A stretch of DNA of 64,000 nt from Auriscalpium vulgare (taxonomy: Eukaryota; Basidiomycota; Agaricomycetes; Russulales; Auriscalpiaceae): contig JAHBBC010000003.1 in assembly GCA_019915015.1 (NCBI GenBank), positions 1,674,001 to 1,738,000 on the forward strand, read 5' to 3'. Both the position numbers and the translations under genes were made by a program. The notes below the pieces were generated by a model. That model made no database searches. It saw only the letters and a program-made list of their open reading frames with translations, and was not told the DNA's origin. Shown here one piece after another: positions 1-9,959 of this stretch (position 1 is its first letter; each line of letters starts with the position of its first letter).

Positions 1-982
1 ACGCGTGCCGAAAAGCCTCAAGAGTGACCTACGAAGTTATTGCCACCGCCCTGAAATTAATTAAGTTGAGCAGGGAAGCAAGATGGTAAGCTGTTAGTAA
101 AGACTCACTCGTAGAGCGAACCATAAGTCTGCATCCGCCGAGGTGACGGTGGCCGCCGTCCCATTGGGTAGTACCAGGTCGTATGAAACGATGTTGTCGA
201 CCGTAAGACCGTACTGGTTCGTCTTCCAGGAGTACCCTGTGAATAGTTCAGCAAGATGCATAAGGTTCCGTCGCGAGAGCACCACAGTACCTCCGCCGAG
301 ACTAAGGCCCGCTACACCAACGCCATGTAAGCGGCCACCTATAACGGTTAACCCTGTGCCGTCCAACGCGTTGTAGACCTCATCCCAGAGGAGGCCGGCA
401 CCAATGTCAACGGTCCCTGCGGCAGCATTGTTCACAACCTGATTGAATCGTGTCATGGCTATTTGAACTCCTTGGGTGGATGAAAAGCCGGGATTGGATG
501 CGTGCCCTCCACCTTTGACCTGGATCATTGTTTGTCGATCCAGGAGTAAATAGCATATGTATGACAACTCACAGCGAAAGGAGTTTTTGTGGAAGCTATA
601 ATTTGCAACTTCGGTCGTTAACGCGGTAAGCATTGCTATGAGTCAAAAGGAACAACAGAGTCGCTCACAATCTTGCTGACGTCGGTGACGGAACCCGGCT
701 CGACTGAGCACGCAGAGGCGGCAGAACTGGTCACACCCCAGTGCTCGTTGTCCGCAGCGTAGTGACCGGACGCTGATACATCATTTCGTCGTCAGCAGCT
801 ATGCTCGAGAGGGAATCGGATAACTTACAATCGCCAGGGTAATAGACAGCGGACACATTCGATACCGCTTGTGCAATAGCCGTGCACGTTGTGAGATAGT
901 CTGAGCTGGCATGTGAACAATCTGCCAACAGTGCTCCTGTGATGGCGACGAGGCCTGCGCCGAGGGAAGTGATTTTGAGCAT
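1..982 (-). CDS. FAD-linked oxidase A, 5' part only (runs off left edge)
   Basis: This is the N-terminal half of a secreted FAD-linked oxidoreductase of the berberine-bridge-enzyme-like group. It is identical to the same part of gene C (17287-18268), whose exon structure was worked out in full. The start at 982 opens a hydrophobic signal peptide (MLKITSLGAGLVAITGALLA). The FAD-binding half is visible: the GGGHASNPGFSS segment, whose His is the usual site of covalent FAD attachment, and the glycine-rich GVGVAGLSLGGG segment. Exons end near 829, 669, 573, 291 and 109. The substrate-binding C-terminal half is outside the window, so its integrity cannot be judged. Upstream are a TATA-like box and a GGCGCC palindrome shared by the family. 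Confidence 0.85.
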
Positions 983-1042
983 CGGGATGATTTCGAATCG
1001 GCGTACATACCAGTAACCAGATTCTTATACTTCTCTGAGCAT

Positions 1043-1048
1043 GGCGCC
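1043..1048 (-). promoter_or_regulatory. GGCGCC palindrome upstream of oxidase A
   Basis: A GGCGCC hexamer inside TAGGCGCCAT (read on the minus strand) lies about 15 bp upstream of a TATA-like element (1025-1030) and about 61 bp upstream of the start codon. A palindrome of this type sits at a comparable place in all seven oxidase genes. A regulatory role is inferred from that conservation only. Confidence 0.45.
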
Positions 1049-1418
1049 TACGGATGTCCGTCAGGGCGCGCGTCAGCAATCATTGTATGAACGTAAAAAT
1101 GCCACTTTAGAATGTCGGCTGCTGTGGGTCGTTTCATATTGCTCTGCACTGGCAGCCGATTACACATTGGACACCAGGAGCGCCGGGCTCCGCGGTCTTC
1201 GTGTGCGCAGGCCTGCGCAGGCCCTCGCAGGCCTCGGAGGACTGGTACTTAATAGCAGGCGCCGTGATGGGAGACGGGCGCCGATAGTGGACGGGACGAG
1301 GTTCGTTTGTGATGCGGCCAGCCGGCCCGGGCTATCACCGGCTTTCGGCGCCGCGTCTAGTTGTGCACAGTGCCACTGCACATTGACTGCACACCTTCGA
1401 CCGCGCGCAGGCCGAGTC

Positions 1419-2030
1419 TATGACCGTCTACGAGGACGAACCCTGCCTCCTCACCGCCGCGCCACTCACCTCCGCGTCCATGGCCAACGATCCTGCTGCA
1501 ACGATCCCACGCAAGCTGAGCACCACGGAGACCGCCGCGCACATTCTGCGGATGGGCGGATCAACCTCGAGCTGCAGTACGCAGTGCTAAAGGAACACGC
1601 TCGTGCGGCCGCGGCGCGCGGCGCCGCGCGCTGTCGAAGCTGGGTATTTATCTCTCTCATCTGCGGGCGCGCGAGGCGTTGATTGGTGGCATGTGCAGCG
1701 GCGACGGGCTCGCTCACTGCGGCGATCCTGTTTGCGGGACAGCGGCGGATCTACGAGGGGACGAGGTAGGTGCTTCGAGTGCTGGCTGATCCTCGCTGCC
1801 GACACTGACAACGGTCTTGTGCGCTCCTAGGCAGTCGCAACTGCGGACAGCGCGAAGTAGCGCACACGCGCACTATGCCTCCGAGCCCAACCACTACTTC
1901 TCCGCGCCGACGCTGCACCGCGCGTCGACTGCGCCCGCGCCGCCACCGGGGAACAACCAGCTACCTCGCATGCACCGCGAGCGCGGCGGACACTCGGACG
2001 ACGGTGTTGATTCCAGCTATTAGGTGCTGC
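1419..2030 (+). pseudogene. Decayed gene fragment in oxidase spacer, family not recognised
   Basis: GC-rich sequence with coding character but no single open frame. Pieces in different frames read like one former protein (for example LELQYAVLKEHARAAA, then LSKLGIYLSHLRAREALIGG, then AAILFAGQRRIYEG), which suggests several frameshifts. A possible intron lies near 1770-1830 with GT-type donor and TAG acceptor. I could not name the family. The same relic is at 18705-19316 in copy 2. It is probably not functional. Confidence 0.3.
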
Positions 2031-2087
2031 AGATGAGCTGCTAACTACCAGTGCGTATCTCTCCCTCTCCGTTTGGCTGTTCACTGA

Positions 2088-2155
2088 CACGGCGGGCACG
2101 CTCCGGGGCTGTTTTTAGAAACAGCCTGCGAGGCTGTTCTGACACCCTTCATCGC
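2088..2155 (+). repeat. Left terminal inverted repeat of the Pack-type element
   Basis: 68 bp, matching the reverse complement of 5251-5318 except at one position (G here, A there, about base 19). It contains a hairpin-forming stretch, GGCTGTTT then TTAG then AAACAGCC. The TGA just outside (2085-2087) is the target duplication. Confidence 0.95.
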
Positions 2156-2371
2156 GCCTACATCACGCCTTCCTGGCTTGCCGGATTACCTAAGCGATTA
2201 CGGACCGTCGGACCGCCAGCGCGTTCAAGTGGCACGACGACGACACTGACAGCAACGCCATCCCAACCTCGGCAACGACACCGACTCTGCACCGTCCCTC
2301 ATCTTTCCCTTTCCCTACCCAGACCTTGTTCAACTTGTAGCTTCTACATTCCTAATTGATATTCGTGCCGT

Positions 2372-4158
2372 ATGGCATCATCAGTTTTTTACAAGTTCAA
2401 GTCTCAGAGAGACGAGTCTCGGGTGACCTTTGATGGCACGGGCATCTCTGTCTTCGACCTGAAGAAAGAGATCATATTAGCCAACAACCTTGGCAAGGCC
2501 AATTGACTTCGATCTCGCCGTGCTCGATAGCTCGTCTGGTGAAGGTGCGTCACGTCTTCCTCCCGCAGCAGCTCTCCAACTTACCAGCCTGGCGTGGCAG
2601 AGTTCAAAGATGATTCCCGCATTATCCCGCGCTCGTCGTCAGTCATCGTGAAGCGCGTGCCTCCAGCGCGGCCAGGGAGGGGTCAGGCAGCTATGTACAT
2701 CGCTGGCGCCGGAGCATCATCTGCTCCAGGGACCGACCTGATGCAGGCCGGCAGTACCGCTGGCTCCTCAGGCTCGTGGAGCAAGGGCGGCATGTCCAAA
2801 CGCTTCAACGGAGAGCCGTCGTCGAAGTCCTCGGCGGTGCGTGCGCACCCCTTCACCGGAGCCGAGCCGCTGACACGCTCGCAGAGTTCCACGCCGTCTG
2901 CAACCCCCAAGTCCACCGTCCTCTCCGCAGAGGACGAGGCCGCCGCGGTCGCCGCCATGTTCCAGGCCCAGACCGACAACTGGGAGGAGACGCAGGAGAA
3001 AATGTCACAGTCCGTGTCGCGTTTCGTGTGTCCAGTAGTAGTGTCGTCTAATGCATGCGCGCTTTCTTTTGGCCGACGTGCACCCCTCTAGCGCGCAGCG
3101 TATCTACACTAACCCCCGCACGACGACGTTCAACAGAGGCGGCGGCACGGCGAAGCCCTTCACGCCGCATCATCAGCACCCTCAGAACGACCGCCCGTTG
3201 CCCCCGAGCTACGTATGCTATCGATGTGGACAGAAAGGTCAGTCGTCTGTCCATCGCGCGTGCTTCGACTGACGCGCGTCGCATCGCAAGGCCATTGGAT
3301 TCAGGACTGTCCGACGAACAGTGATCGCGAGTTCGACAACAAGCCGCGCATCAAGCGCACGACCGGCATTCCTCGCAGTTTCCTCAAAGCCGTCGACAGC
3401 CCCGGGGGCTCGCAGCTAGGGCAGGGCGTCATGGTGACGCCGGAGGGCGGTTATGTTGTCGCGCAGCCTGACTCGTGAGCAGCCTCAACTTTAGGAAGCA
3501 CGGTCACTAAACCTTCCCGCAGAGCATCGTGGCAAATGCAAGTAACCAAACCAAATGGTCTGTCAGAGATCGAAATCCGCGAACGTCCTTCAAAGGACCC
3601 TTCGATCGTGTGTTCCATCGACAACCAGATCTTCCGCGACGCCGTGAAGACGCCGTGCTGCGGCAAAGCGTACTGCGAGGAGTGCATACAGACACACCTG
3701 CTTGAGAAGGACTTCATATGCCTGAACTGTGGGACAAAGGTCGCGTCGCTGGACAAGCTCTCGTCGACAAGCCGATGCGGACGAAGGTCGGGGACTACAT
3801 TGAAAGGGAGATCGAGGCAAGCAAGGAAGAGGAGCGCGTCGCGAACGGCGAGGCGCCGGGATCAGGCTGCAGCGCGCCGCCATCGCAGGTACGCATCCCT
3901 TCCCCATATCCACACGTCTTTCCCATTCTCAAGAGCAATTAGACACAGACCCCCGCGCCCGAGGCGACGTCTCCTGAGCAGTTCGCCGCGCAGCAGATCT
4001 CGTCGGACCTCGCGATCGCGGACAGCATCCCGCACACGCAGGCGCAGATCACGCAGCTCGCGCAGATGCTGCAGAACGCGTCGCTCCCGGCGGCGGTGCG
4101 CCAGCAGACGGAGGCGCAGCACCGCGACCTGCAGGTGCAGCTCGCGCAGGCGCAGGCG
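2372..4158 (+). pseudogene. mpe1: Captured, frameshifted MPE1 (RBBP6-type 3'-end processing factor)
   Basis: MPE1 is the DWNN/zinc-knuckle/RING subunit of the cleavage and polyadenylation factor that processes mRNA 3' ends in the nucleus. Visible parts, in order: the ubiquitin-like DWNN domain starting MASSVFYKFKSQRDESR; a Ser/Pro-rich linker with NWEETQEKM; a CCHC knuckle (CYRCGQKGHWIQDC) split by intron 3238-3290; and a RING-like domain with TPCC, YCEEC and CLNC. A Gln-rich tail follows. Introns: 2545-2600, 3014-3098, 3238-3290, 3475-3522, 3889-3942. Two lesions break it: an extra T near 2503 inside the DWNN domain, and a 1-nt loss near 3761 just after the RING. The 3' end is unclear. MPE1 is essential in yeast, so a functional copy is presumably elsewhere in the genome. 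Confidence 0.88.
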
Positions 4159-4371
4159 GTGAGCGTCACACACACTTAGTTTTCCTGATTACCCATGCAA
4201 TGCGCAGTGATTGCGCATCATGAATCCTCCTCTCGAAACTGCTCGGCCATGTTCAAGTCACAATGCAAGGTGGAGCGTCGCGGGCTGCCCTGGGTTGGGC
4301 GGCGCGCTGGAGCCTGAGGTGCGCCGGGGTTGGGTGCACTGGCAAGGGCGAGTTGGACACTCCAGCCCAGC

Positions 4372-5210
4372 CTATGAATGGATGCTGGGCACACAACAAC
4401 TAGTACAGAGCAGTAGATCTAGACAGTGATAAATGTGTATAGTATGGAATATATTACATGTACACGGCGATGCGCGAGTGATGACGAACATGACAAACAG
4501 ACAGACAAGACACATATATACTTCGAATGTATGATACAACACAATGTTCCCGACAACCAAAATACCAACGAAGTGAATGTAAGAACAGGAACCCAGCGCG
4601 TGTGGGATGAGCATCGCGCCGCCGGGCGAGGGCATCCAGGTGTGCACCTGCTTGCGGCGCTTCAGGCGGCGGCGCGGGTGTTGCAATGGATCACGGCGCC
4701 GGGAGAGGGTGATAGTCGAGGCGCGATGTCCCGGCGCGCGGGCGCGGGAGAGCGACGGCGGGAGAGGGCCTGCGGGCGCACGCAGAAGGGACGGCGACGC
4801 GGGCGACGGGTCTGCGAACGCGCTCCCGGGCCTGCAGCACTAAAAAAAGTCAGCAAACATCCCGGCCATGCAATGCGAAGGCGGACTCACCTGTCCTCCA
4901 CCGCCGACTCTACGTCCGACTCGACGACGACGTCGTCGTTGCGCTCGCGGCGCATGGCGAAGGTCTGCTCGCGCGTGAGGCACACGAGCGCGGCGGCGTT
5001 CTCCTCGTGGAGGCGGCGCCCGGCGCCCTCATCATCCTCCTCCTCCGCGGCGGGGACCGCGGGCACTGGTGTGGGTGTGAGCAATTGTGGGCGCGGGGAC
5101 GGTGGGGAGATGAGTGCGTCGAGGTAGAGGCGGCGGAAGGGCGGGAGGATGTAGGGGACGAGGTATCGGTTGAGGGCGGTGGTGGGGACGGGTGCGTGGG
5201 CAGGCGGCAT
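4372..5210 (-). pseudogene. Second captured gene in the Pack-type element, unidentified
   Basis: A minus-strand reading frame starts at 5210 (MPPAHAPVPTTALNRYLVPY) and continues through an acidic stretch to a GT donor after 4891. It resumes at 4831 with a Ser/Pro/Arg-rich segment containing LKRRKQVHTWMPSPGGAM. The open frame runs to 4372, but the last part looks more like 3' untranslated sequence. I did not recognise the family. The start lies only about 40 bp inside the right terminal repeat, so this gene and the MPE1 copy both point inward. Whether it is whole or truncated cannot be told. Confidence 0.45.
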
Positions 5211-5250
5211 TGATAAGATAAGATAGCAGTGACGAAAGCACGATGAAGGG

Positions 5251-5318
5251 GCGATGAAGGGTGTCAGAACAGCCTCGCAGGCTGTTTCTAAAAACAGCCT
5301 CGGAGCGTGCCCGCCGTG
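5251..5318 (-). repeat. Right terminal inverted repeat of the Pack-type element
   Basis: 68 bp, the reverse complement of 2088-2155 with one mismatch. It is followed directly by TGA (5319-5321), the second copy of the target duplication, and then by sequence that continues the interrupted copy-2 locus. Confidence 0.95.
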
Positions 5319-5321
5319 TGA

Positions 5322-6072
5322 TTGCGCGTTGCAGCAACCAACAGCTGAGCATCCGTCCTCGCCTGCGCACATGCATTCCATCCTCCTTCTCCGCGCACCT
5401 CGCCCTCTTGCCCTCCGCATGCAAGTCCAGGACTTGGACGGCGCGGAGGCCAGTGCCGGGGCGGGTGGGAGGAGGAAGGCGTGAGGCAAGGACCTAGGAA
5501 CAGATCAGCGGGAGGTTTTCTGGGTACGGAGCAAGGCTGACGACGCACCAGAGCCTGGAAGGCGGCCTGCGTGGAGGCGGGCGGCATGCCGGCACAGAAC
5601 GCGTCGAGAGAGCCTGCAAGTTTTCACATCGCGAGCGGCGCGCGCTCGCGCTCGAGCAGAGTAGACAAACGGATATGGGAGGCCTCCTCCTGCCCCTCAC
5701 GGGTCCGGAATGCAGCCGCAGTCTGCGGGCATCGCGGTGAAGACGCTGAATGGCGGGAGAACGGTGTGCGAGGGGGAAACGGGGGGCAAGAACCGCTGCG
5801 CTCAGACTTGCCGCGTCTTTGGCGTGGCGGTCCTAAGGGGAGAGAGCCCCGGGGGCCGGGGCCGGCAAGTTTGTTGATCACTCTGATCACATGATCGTGA
5901 CCCGAACACGGGAGAGCATTGCGTCACCTCCCGTGTAACTTAAGTGCATGGACGCGCGCGCACGCACTGCGCGTCGCCCCGCTCTCCGTCGAAGCGATCG
6001 CGAACGATGTCAAGGCCAGAGGATCTATCTCCCGCCGGTGACGCTCCTCTAAAGCTAGTATAAGCTGACAGC
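5322..6072. other. Spacer without a recognisable gene
   Basis: GC-rich spacer. Several frames are open for 70-110 codons, but none shows a familiar motif. It is duplicated at 19374-20124. Confidence 0.4.
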
Positions 6073-6417
6073 GTGCCCATCATTCGCCTGCGGGCATCTC
6101 ATCTAGGACCAGCCGCGGCGCGTCCCGGTGGGTACATCGCAGTCGAGCTCGGGGGCATGCTGCACACGCTCGGATCGGAGACGCACATCGCGATCCAGCA
6201 TGAGAGCGCACGTCCGACCCCGCGCTGCAGGATGTGCTCACGCCGTGGAGGGAGGAGACGGGGCATCAACGTGAACCGCAACAGCAGTGTTGTGACGATC
6301 GAGGGCGCGTGCAGGCCGGGGCTCACCGTGCACCTGAACTCCTGGACTCGGGCAAGACACTCGAAGTGGACACGCGCATCTATGCGATCGAGCGCTAGAC
6401 GTCACAGTGCGTCCTAG
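6073..6417 (+). pseudogene. Glutathione reductase relic (NADPH-binding region), copy 1
   Basis: Glutathione reductase is a cytosolic/mitochondrial NADPH flavoenzyme that reduces glutathione disulfide. Only part of its NADPH-binding domain survives: GGYIAVELGGMLHTLGSETH matches the conserved GxGYIAVE region. Further on, in shifted frames, VNRNSSVVTIEG and GKTLEVDTRIYAIER match the end of that domain. The nucleotide-binding GxGxxA start is corrupted and there are at least two frameshifts. It is a fragment with no flavin or disulfide domain. The relic is repeated at 20125-20469. Confidence 0.68.
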
Positions 6418-6419
6418 TG

Positions 6420-7848
6420 CGTCGTTTTCTACCCTGTCACCTCCCTAGCTAGCCACACCCTTCTAACAGAAGCTCTGAGCTATCTCCCCGCTTTCCTCTA
6501 CCCTCTACAACCCTAGCACAGCTGCCATCGAGCGCCAGCCCGCATCGCGGGACGCCCACGAGGCCGTGCAGCCGGCTGACGGCGCTCACGGCTCGAAAAA
6601 TCGGGCGATGCAAACAACGCTAAGCGACCTCCGCGCATCGTCGCAGCGCGTTGGTACGCACCTCGTCGCATCGTCTATAGTTTCTTCGACTGACCCAACG
6701 TCACCTAAGGTGACGTGCACGACAAGGCACGACACCGTCATGCAGCCGCAGGCCGCGTCGCCAACGCTCAACTTCGAGGACGTCAACATGCTCTCCATTC
6801 GTCTCGTTGGCTATGACTATTTGCTCTGTTGTGGTGCATCATGCATATGCTACTCAACGTTTTCAGCACGTAATCTCTATCACATTTAGGCTCGGGTGTA
6901 CCGATACTGAGACTTTACTGGGACGCGGTGATGCTCAAATCAAACTGATCGCATGGACTAATGGCAGGTCACACAGCGTGGCCCGGTTGCCAGAATCTCG
7001 GCATCCCAGTCGCTACATAGACCGAGACCCGAGGCACCGAAGCAGAAGCAGAAGCCCACCTGGCACCACATCTCCATCTTCCGGCGACGAGATCGCCGTG
7101 AATGAATGAATGAATGGCGACGCGCGGCCGGGCGCGCATGTATATATCCCGGCGAGAGCTTTTAGCTTAAGTCGCGAATCTCTCTGACATGAAATGAAAC
7201 GAAACAAAGCTTCGAAAGCTGCGTGCTTCCGCCGCCGCGCAGACATCCGACTCGGAGTCCGTGGCCGCGCGTCCACAAAGCAAGCGAATGGTGACTGGCG
7301 AATGTCGAATTCGCAGAGCCAGACTGCGCGCGTGCGAGATACTCGGTGCCTCGTCTTATATTCAGGACAACTATCTTCTGATACCATAAGGTCAAGCTAC
7401 GGAGACTAGGTGCCTCGCCTCAGCCGGAAAAAAACCACGCACATCAATTCACACAAAGCAAAGCAAAGCCACGTGCGACGCCGGCACCCACACACGCACA
7501 CAACGGGGGATGAATCGACATATTCTACTAGCTGCTAGTCTTCGTTGCCATCGCGGAAGACAGTCGTCTCCGCCACATGTGACTGGAGGCGGGACAGCAT
7601 CTCAGATACTCTTGCTGAGAGCCCGACCTCCGCCCCGGCGATGTGACTGTGCCTCGGGAGATGTCGCGAGTCGCACTTGGCACTGACGAACAAGGTGTGA
7701 TGTGTAAGTATTAGATTCAATTTTGACTATGGAAAACCTATCGAAAAATGTGTGCGAGGGAGCGTGAATAATGAAAGTGGGAGCGTATGTGGCGAGGCCT
7801 CGACGCCGGCAATGGCGGGATTAAAGAATGACTGAGTTTTACCTATCT
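6420..7848. other. Spacer between oxidase B and the relics, no gene seen
   Basis: About 1.4 kb with no convincing coding structure. It contains short simple repeats (GAAT repeated near 7099-7117, and AAGC/AAAGC repeats near 7455-7470). It is repeated at 20472-21900. Confidence 0.4.
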
Positions 7849-9874
7849 TCAGAACTTGAAGCCTCCAGCCAACCCCATGATGTTATGCGGATCCACGCGC
7901 GCATTTATCGCCCTCAGCCTCTCCACATTCCCGCCATACTTCTCCTGCAGCGGTGTGTCTGCAATCGCGTAGTTCGGGTACTTCCACGCGTCCGCGAGGT
8001 CCTGTCCCTCGGCCCTGGCCGCAGCGCTTATCGTGGCCACACTGCGATGGAGCGCATCGATCATCACGCTGTCGCTGGACTGATTTGCCAACGACCAGAG
8101 GAGGCAGCCGGGGAGGAAGGGTTGGGCGCGGGTAGGCGGCCAGGCGGAGTTGCCGCCGTGCGAGAGGTACGTCGGGACCATGTTCTCTAACTGCCAGGAA
8201 AGCCAAGGTGCGGGGTTCTCGAGGGGAGCGAGGCGAGCAGTCCAGTACTTAAACAAAGAGATGCGGTGAGGAAGAAGTAGAAGCTTCTTTGGAAAAGGCG
8301 GCGTACCCGTGACTCGTTATAGACGACCTGTAGCAGCGAATCTGTCCACTGAATGACAGGTAAGCTGATAAGTCTCATGCTGTGGGATTTCATACACATC
8401 AGATCAAGTGATTTGCGCTAGCTCTGGCAGAACCGTCCGGCTGATATGTGATTGACTTGACAAAAGAGGATAACGACTGTGTCTGCACCGATAGAAATTC
8501 ATTGGGAATAGCAAGGAAGTCGTCGAAGAGTCCAGCGGGCGGCGATAGTGCATCGTAGAATATAATCACGCCAATGATGATCTGCACGAAGCGAGCTCAG
8601 CAGAGCACAAAGGTAAGCTTGACGATCTGTGCCTTACATCACCAGTCGGAGTGGTGCTATAGGAGGGTAGCACCGTAGCCTTCTTGTCGGACGCCGTCTC
8701 GAAGAATTTCGCCGCTGCAGCATTCACGCGATCGGCGTATTCAATTGAGTAGGCAGCTTCACCTCCCTGCCGCAGCATTTCAGCGATCAAAGGCAGAGAA
8801 AAGGGCGGCTGTGGACGTACCCAGACGGACGTCTGCGGGTAGGACTTCAGCGTGAATTTGGTCACGATGCCCTGTTGCAAGTGCAGCTGAGTTACGTGTG
8901 CTGAAGAGCGTCAAAACGACCTACGAAGTTATTGCCCCCGCCCTAACAGATATCAAGTTGAGCAGGGAGTCAAGATAGGTAAGCTGTTGAAAACTGACCC
9001 GTAAAGCGAACCACAAGTCTGCATCAGCCGAGGTGACGCTGGCCACCGTCCCATTTGGCAGGACCAGATTGTATGAAACGACGTTGTCGACCGCAAGACC
9101 ATGCTGGTTCGTCTTCCAGGAGTACCCTATGAATAGTTCAGCAAGTTGCATGAGGTTCCGTCGCGAGAGCGCCACAGTACCTCCGCCGAGGGTGACGCCC
9201 GCTACACCGACGCCCGGTACGCGTCCACCTATAACGGTCAACCCTGTGCCGTCCAACGCGCTATATACCTCATCCCAGAGGAGGCCGGCACCAATGTCAA
9301 CGGTCCCTGTGGCAGCATTGTTCATGACCTGATTGAATCGCTTCATGGCTATTTGTACTCCTTGGGTGGATGAAAAGCCGGGGTTGGTAGCGTGCCCTCC
9401 GCCTTTGACCTGGATCATTTTTGTCAATCCAGGAGTAGATAGCAGATAAATGACGACTCACAGCGAAAGGAGTTTTTGTGGAAGCTATAATTTGCAACTT
9501 CGGTCGTTAACGCGGTAAGCATTGCTATGAATCGAAAGGAACAACAGAGTCGCTCACAATCTTGCTGACGTCGGTCACGGAACCCGGCTCGACTGAGCAC
9601 GCCGAGGCGGCAGAGCTGGTCACACCCCAGTGCTCGTTGTCCGCAGCGTACTGACCGGACGCTGGTTCATTATTTCGTCATCAGCAGCAATGCTTGAGAG
9701 GGAATCGGATAACTTACAATCACCAGGGTAATAGACAGTGGACGCATTAGATACAGCGCGTGCAATAGCCGTGCACGTTGGGAGATAGTCTGCGGAGCTG
9801 GCCTCTGAACAATCTGCCAACAGTGCTCCTGTGAGGGCGACGAGGCCGGCGCCGAGGGAAGTGAGTCTGAGCAT
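7849..9874 (-). pseudogene. FAD-linked oxidase B, intron-9 donor deleted
   Basis: Member of the secreted FAD-linked oxidase array with the same 11-exon layout as gene C. Signal peptide MLRLTSLGAGLVALTGALLA, FAD-binding segment GGGHATNPGFSS, glycine loop GVGVAGVTLGGG, and a complete C-terminal domain ending GGFKF. In place of the TCTCG/GTAAGACA exon 9-intron 9 border kept in C and E (changed at some bases in F and G but with GTAAG retained), B has lost about 14 bp near 8429. This removes the GTAAG donor. Reading on into the intron meets a stop after SARASANHLI, so unless a cryptic site is used the last ~155 residues are lost. Identical to D. TATA box at 9911-9920. Confidence 0.8.
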
Positions 9875-9939
9875 CGGGATAATGTCGAATCGGTGTACCA
9901 GAGTCTCTCCTCTATATACGCTCTCTGCTCTCTGCACAT

Positions 9940-9945
9940 GGCGCC
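9940..9945 (-). promoter_or_regulatory. GGCGCC palindrome upstream of oxidase B
   Basis: GGCGCC about 20 bp upstream of the TATATA element at 9911-9920, in the same arrangement as in the other oxidase genes. Confidence 0.45.
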
Positions 9946-9959
9946 TAGCAACCTGTACA

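Larger units (their letters stand above)
2088..5318. mobile_element. Pack-type TIR DNA transposon carrying captured gene copies
   Basis: A 3,231-bp insertion present in duplication copy 1 and absent from copy 2. It begins CACGGCGGG and ends CCCGCCGTG. It has 68-bp terminal inverted repeats with one mismatch and is flanked by TGA at 2085-2087 and 5319-5321, while copy 2 keeps a single TGA at 19371-19373. Its interior holds a decayed MPE1 gene on the plus strand and an unidentified gene on the minus strand, both with introns. So the gene pieces were taken up as DNA, not as processed mRNA. No transposase frame was found, so it must have been moved by an enzyme encoded elsewhere. The CAC terminus and 3-bp duplication fit the CACTA/CMC superfamily best, but that assignment is an inference. 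Confidence 0.92.

Noticed and set aside
1041..1682. 213-codon open frame on the plus strand (repeated at 18327-18968)
   Set aside because: Arg/Cys-rich, no domain, starts inside the shared oxidase promoter palindrome. Codable pieces of a decayed gene lie in other frames of the same stretch.
4211..4429. Further C-terminal exon of the captured MPE1
   Set aside because: After the donor at 4159 no downstream frame continues the Gln-rich tail convincingly.
9033..9332. Plus-strand frames opposite the oxidase exons (also at 143, 17429, 23085, 27968)
   Set aside because: They mirror conserved minus-strand exons and recur only because the oxidase copies recur.
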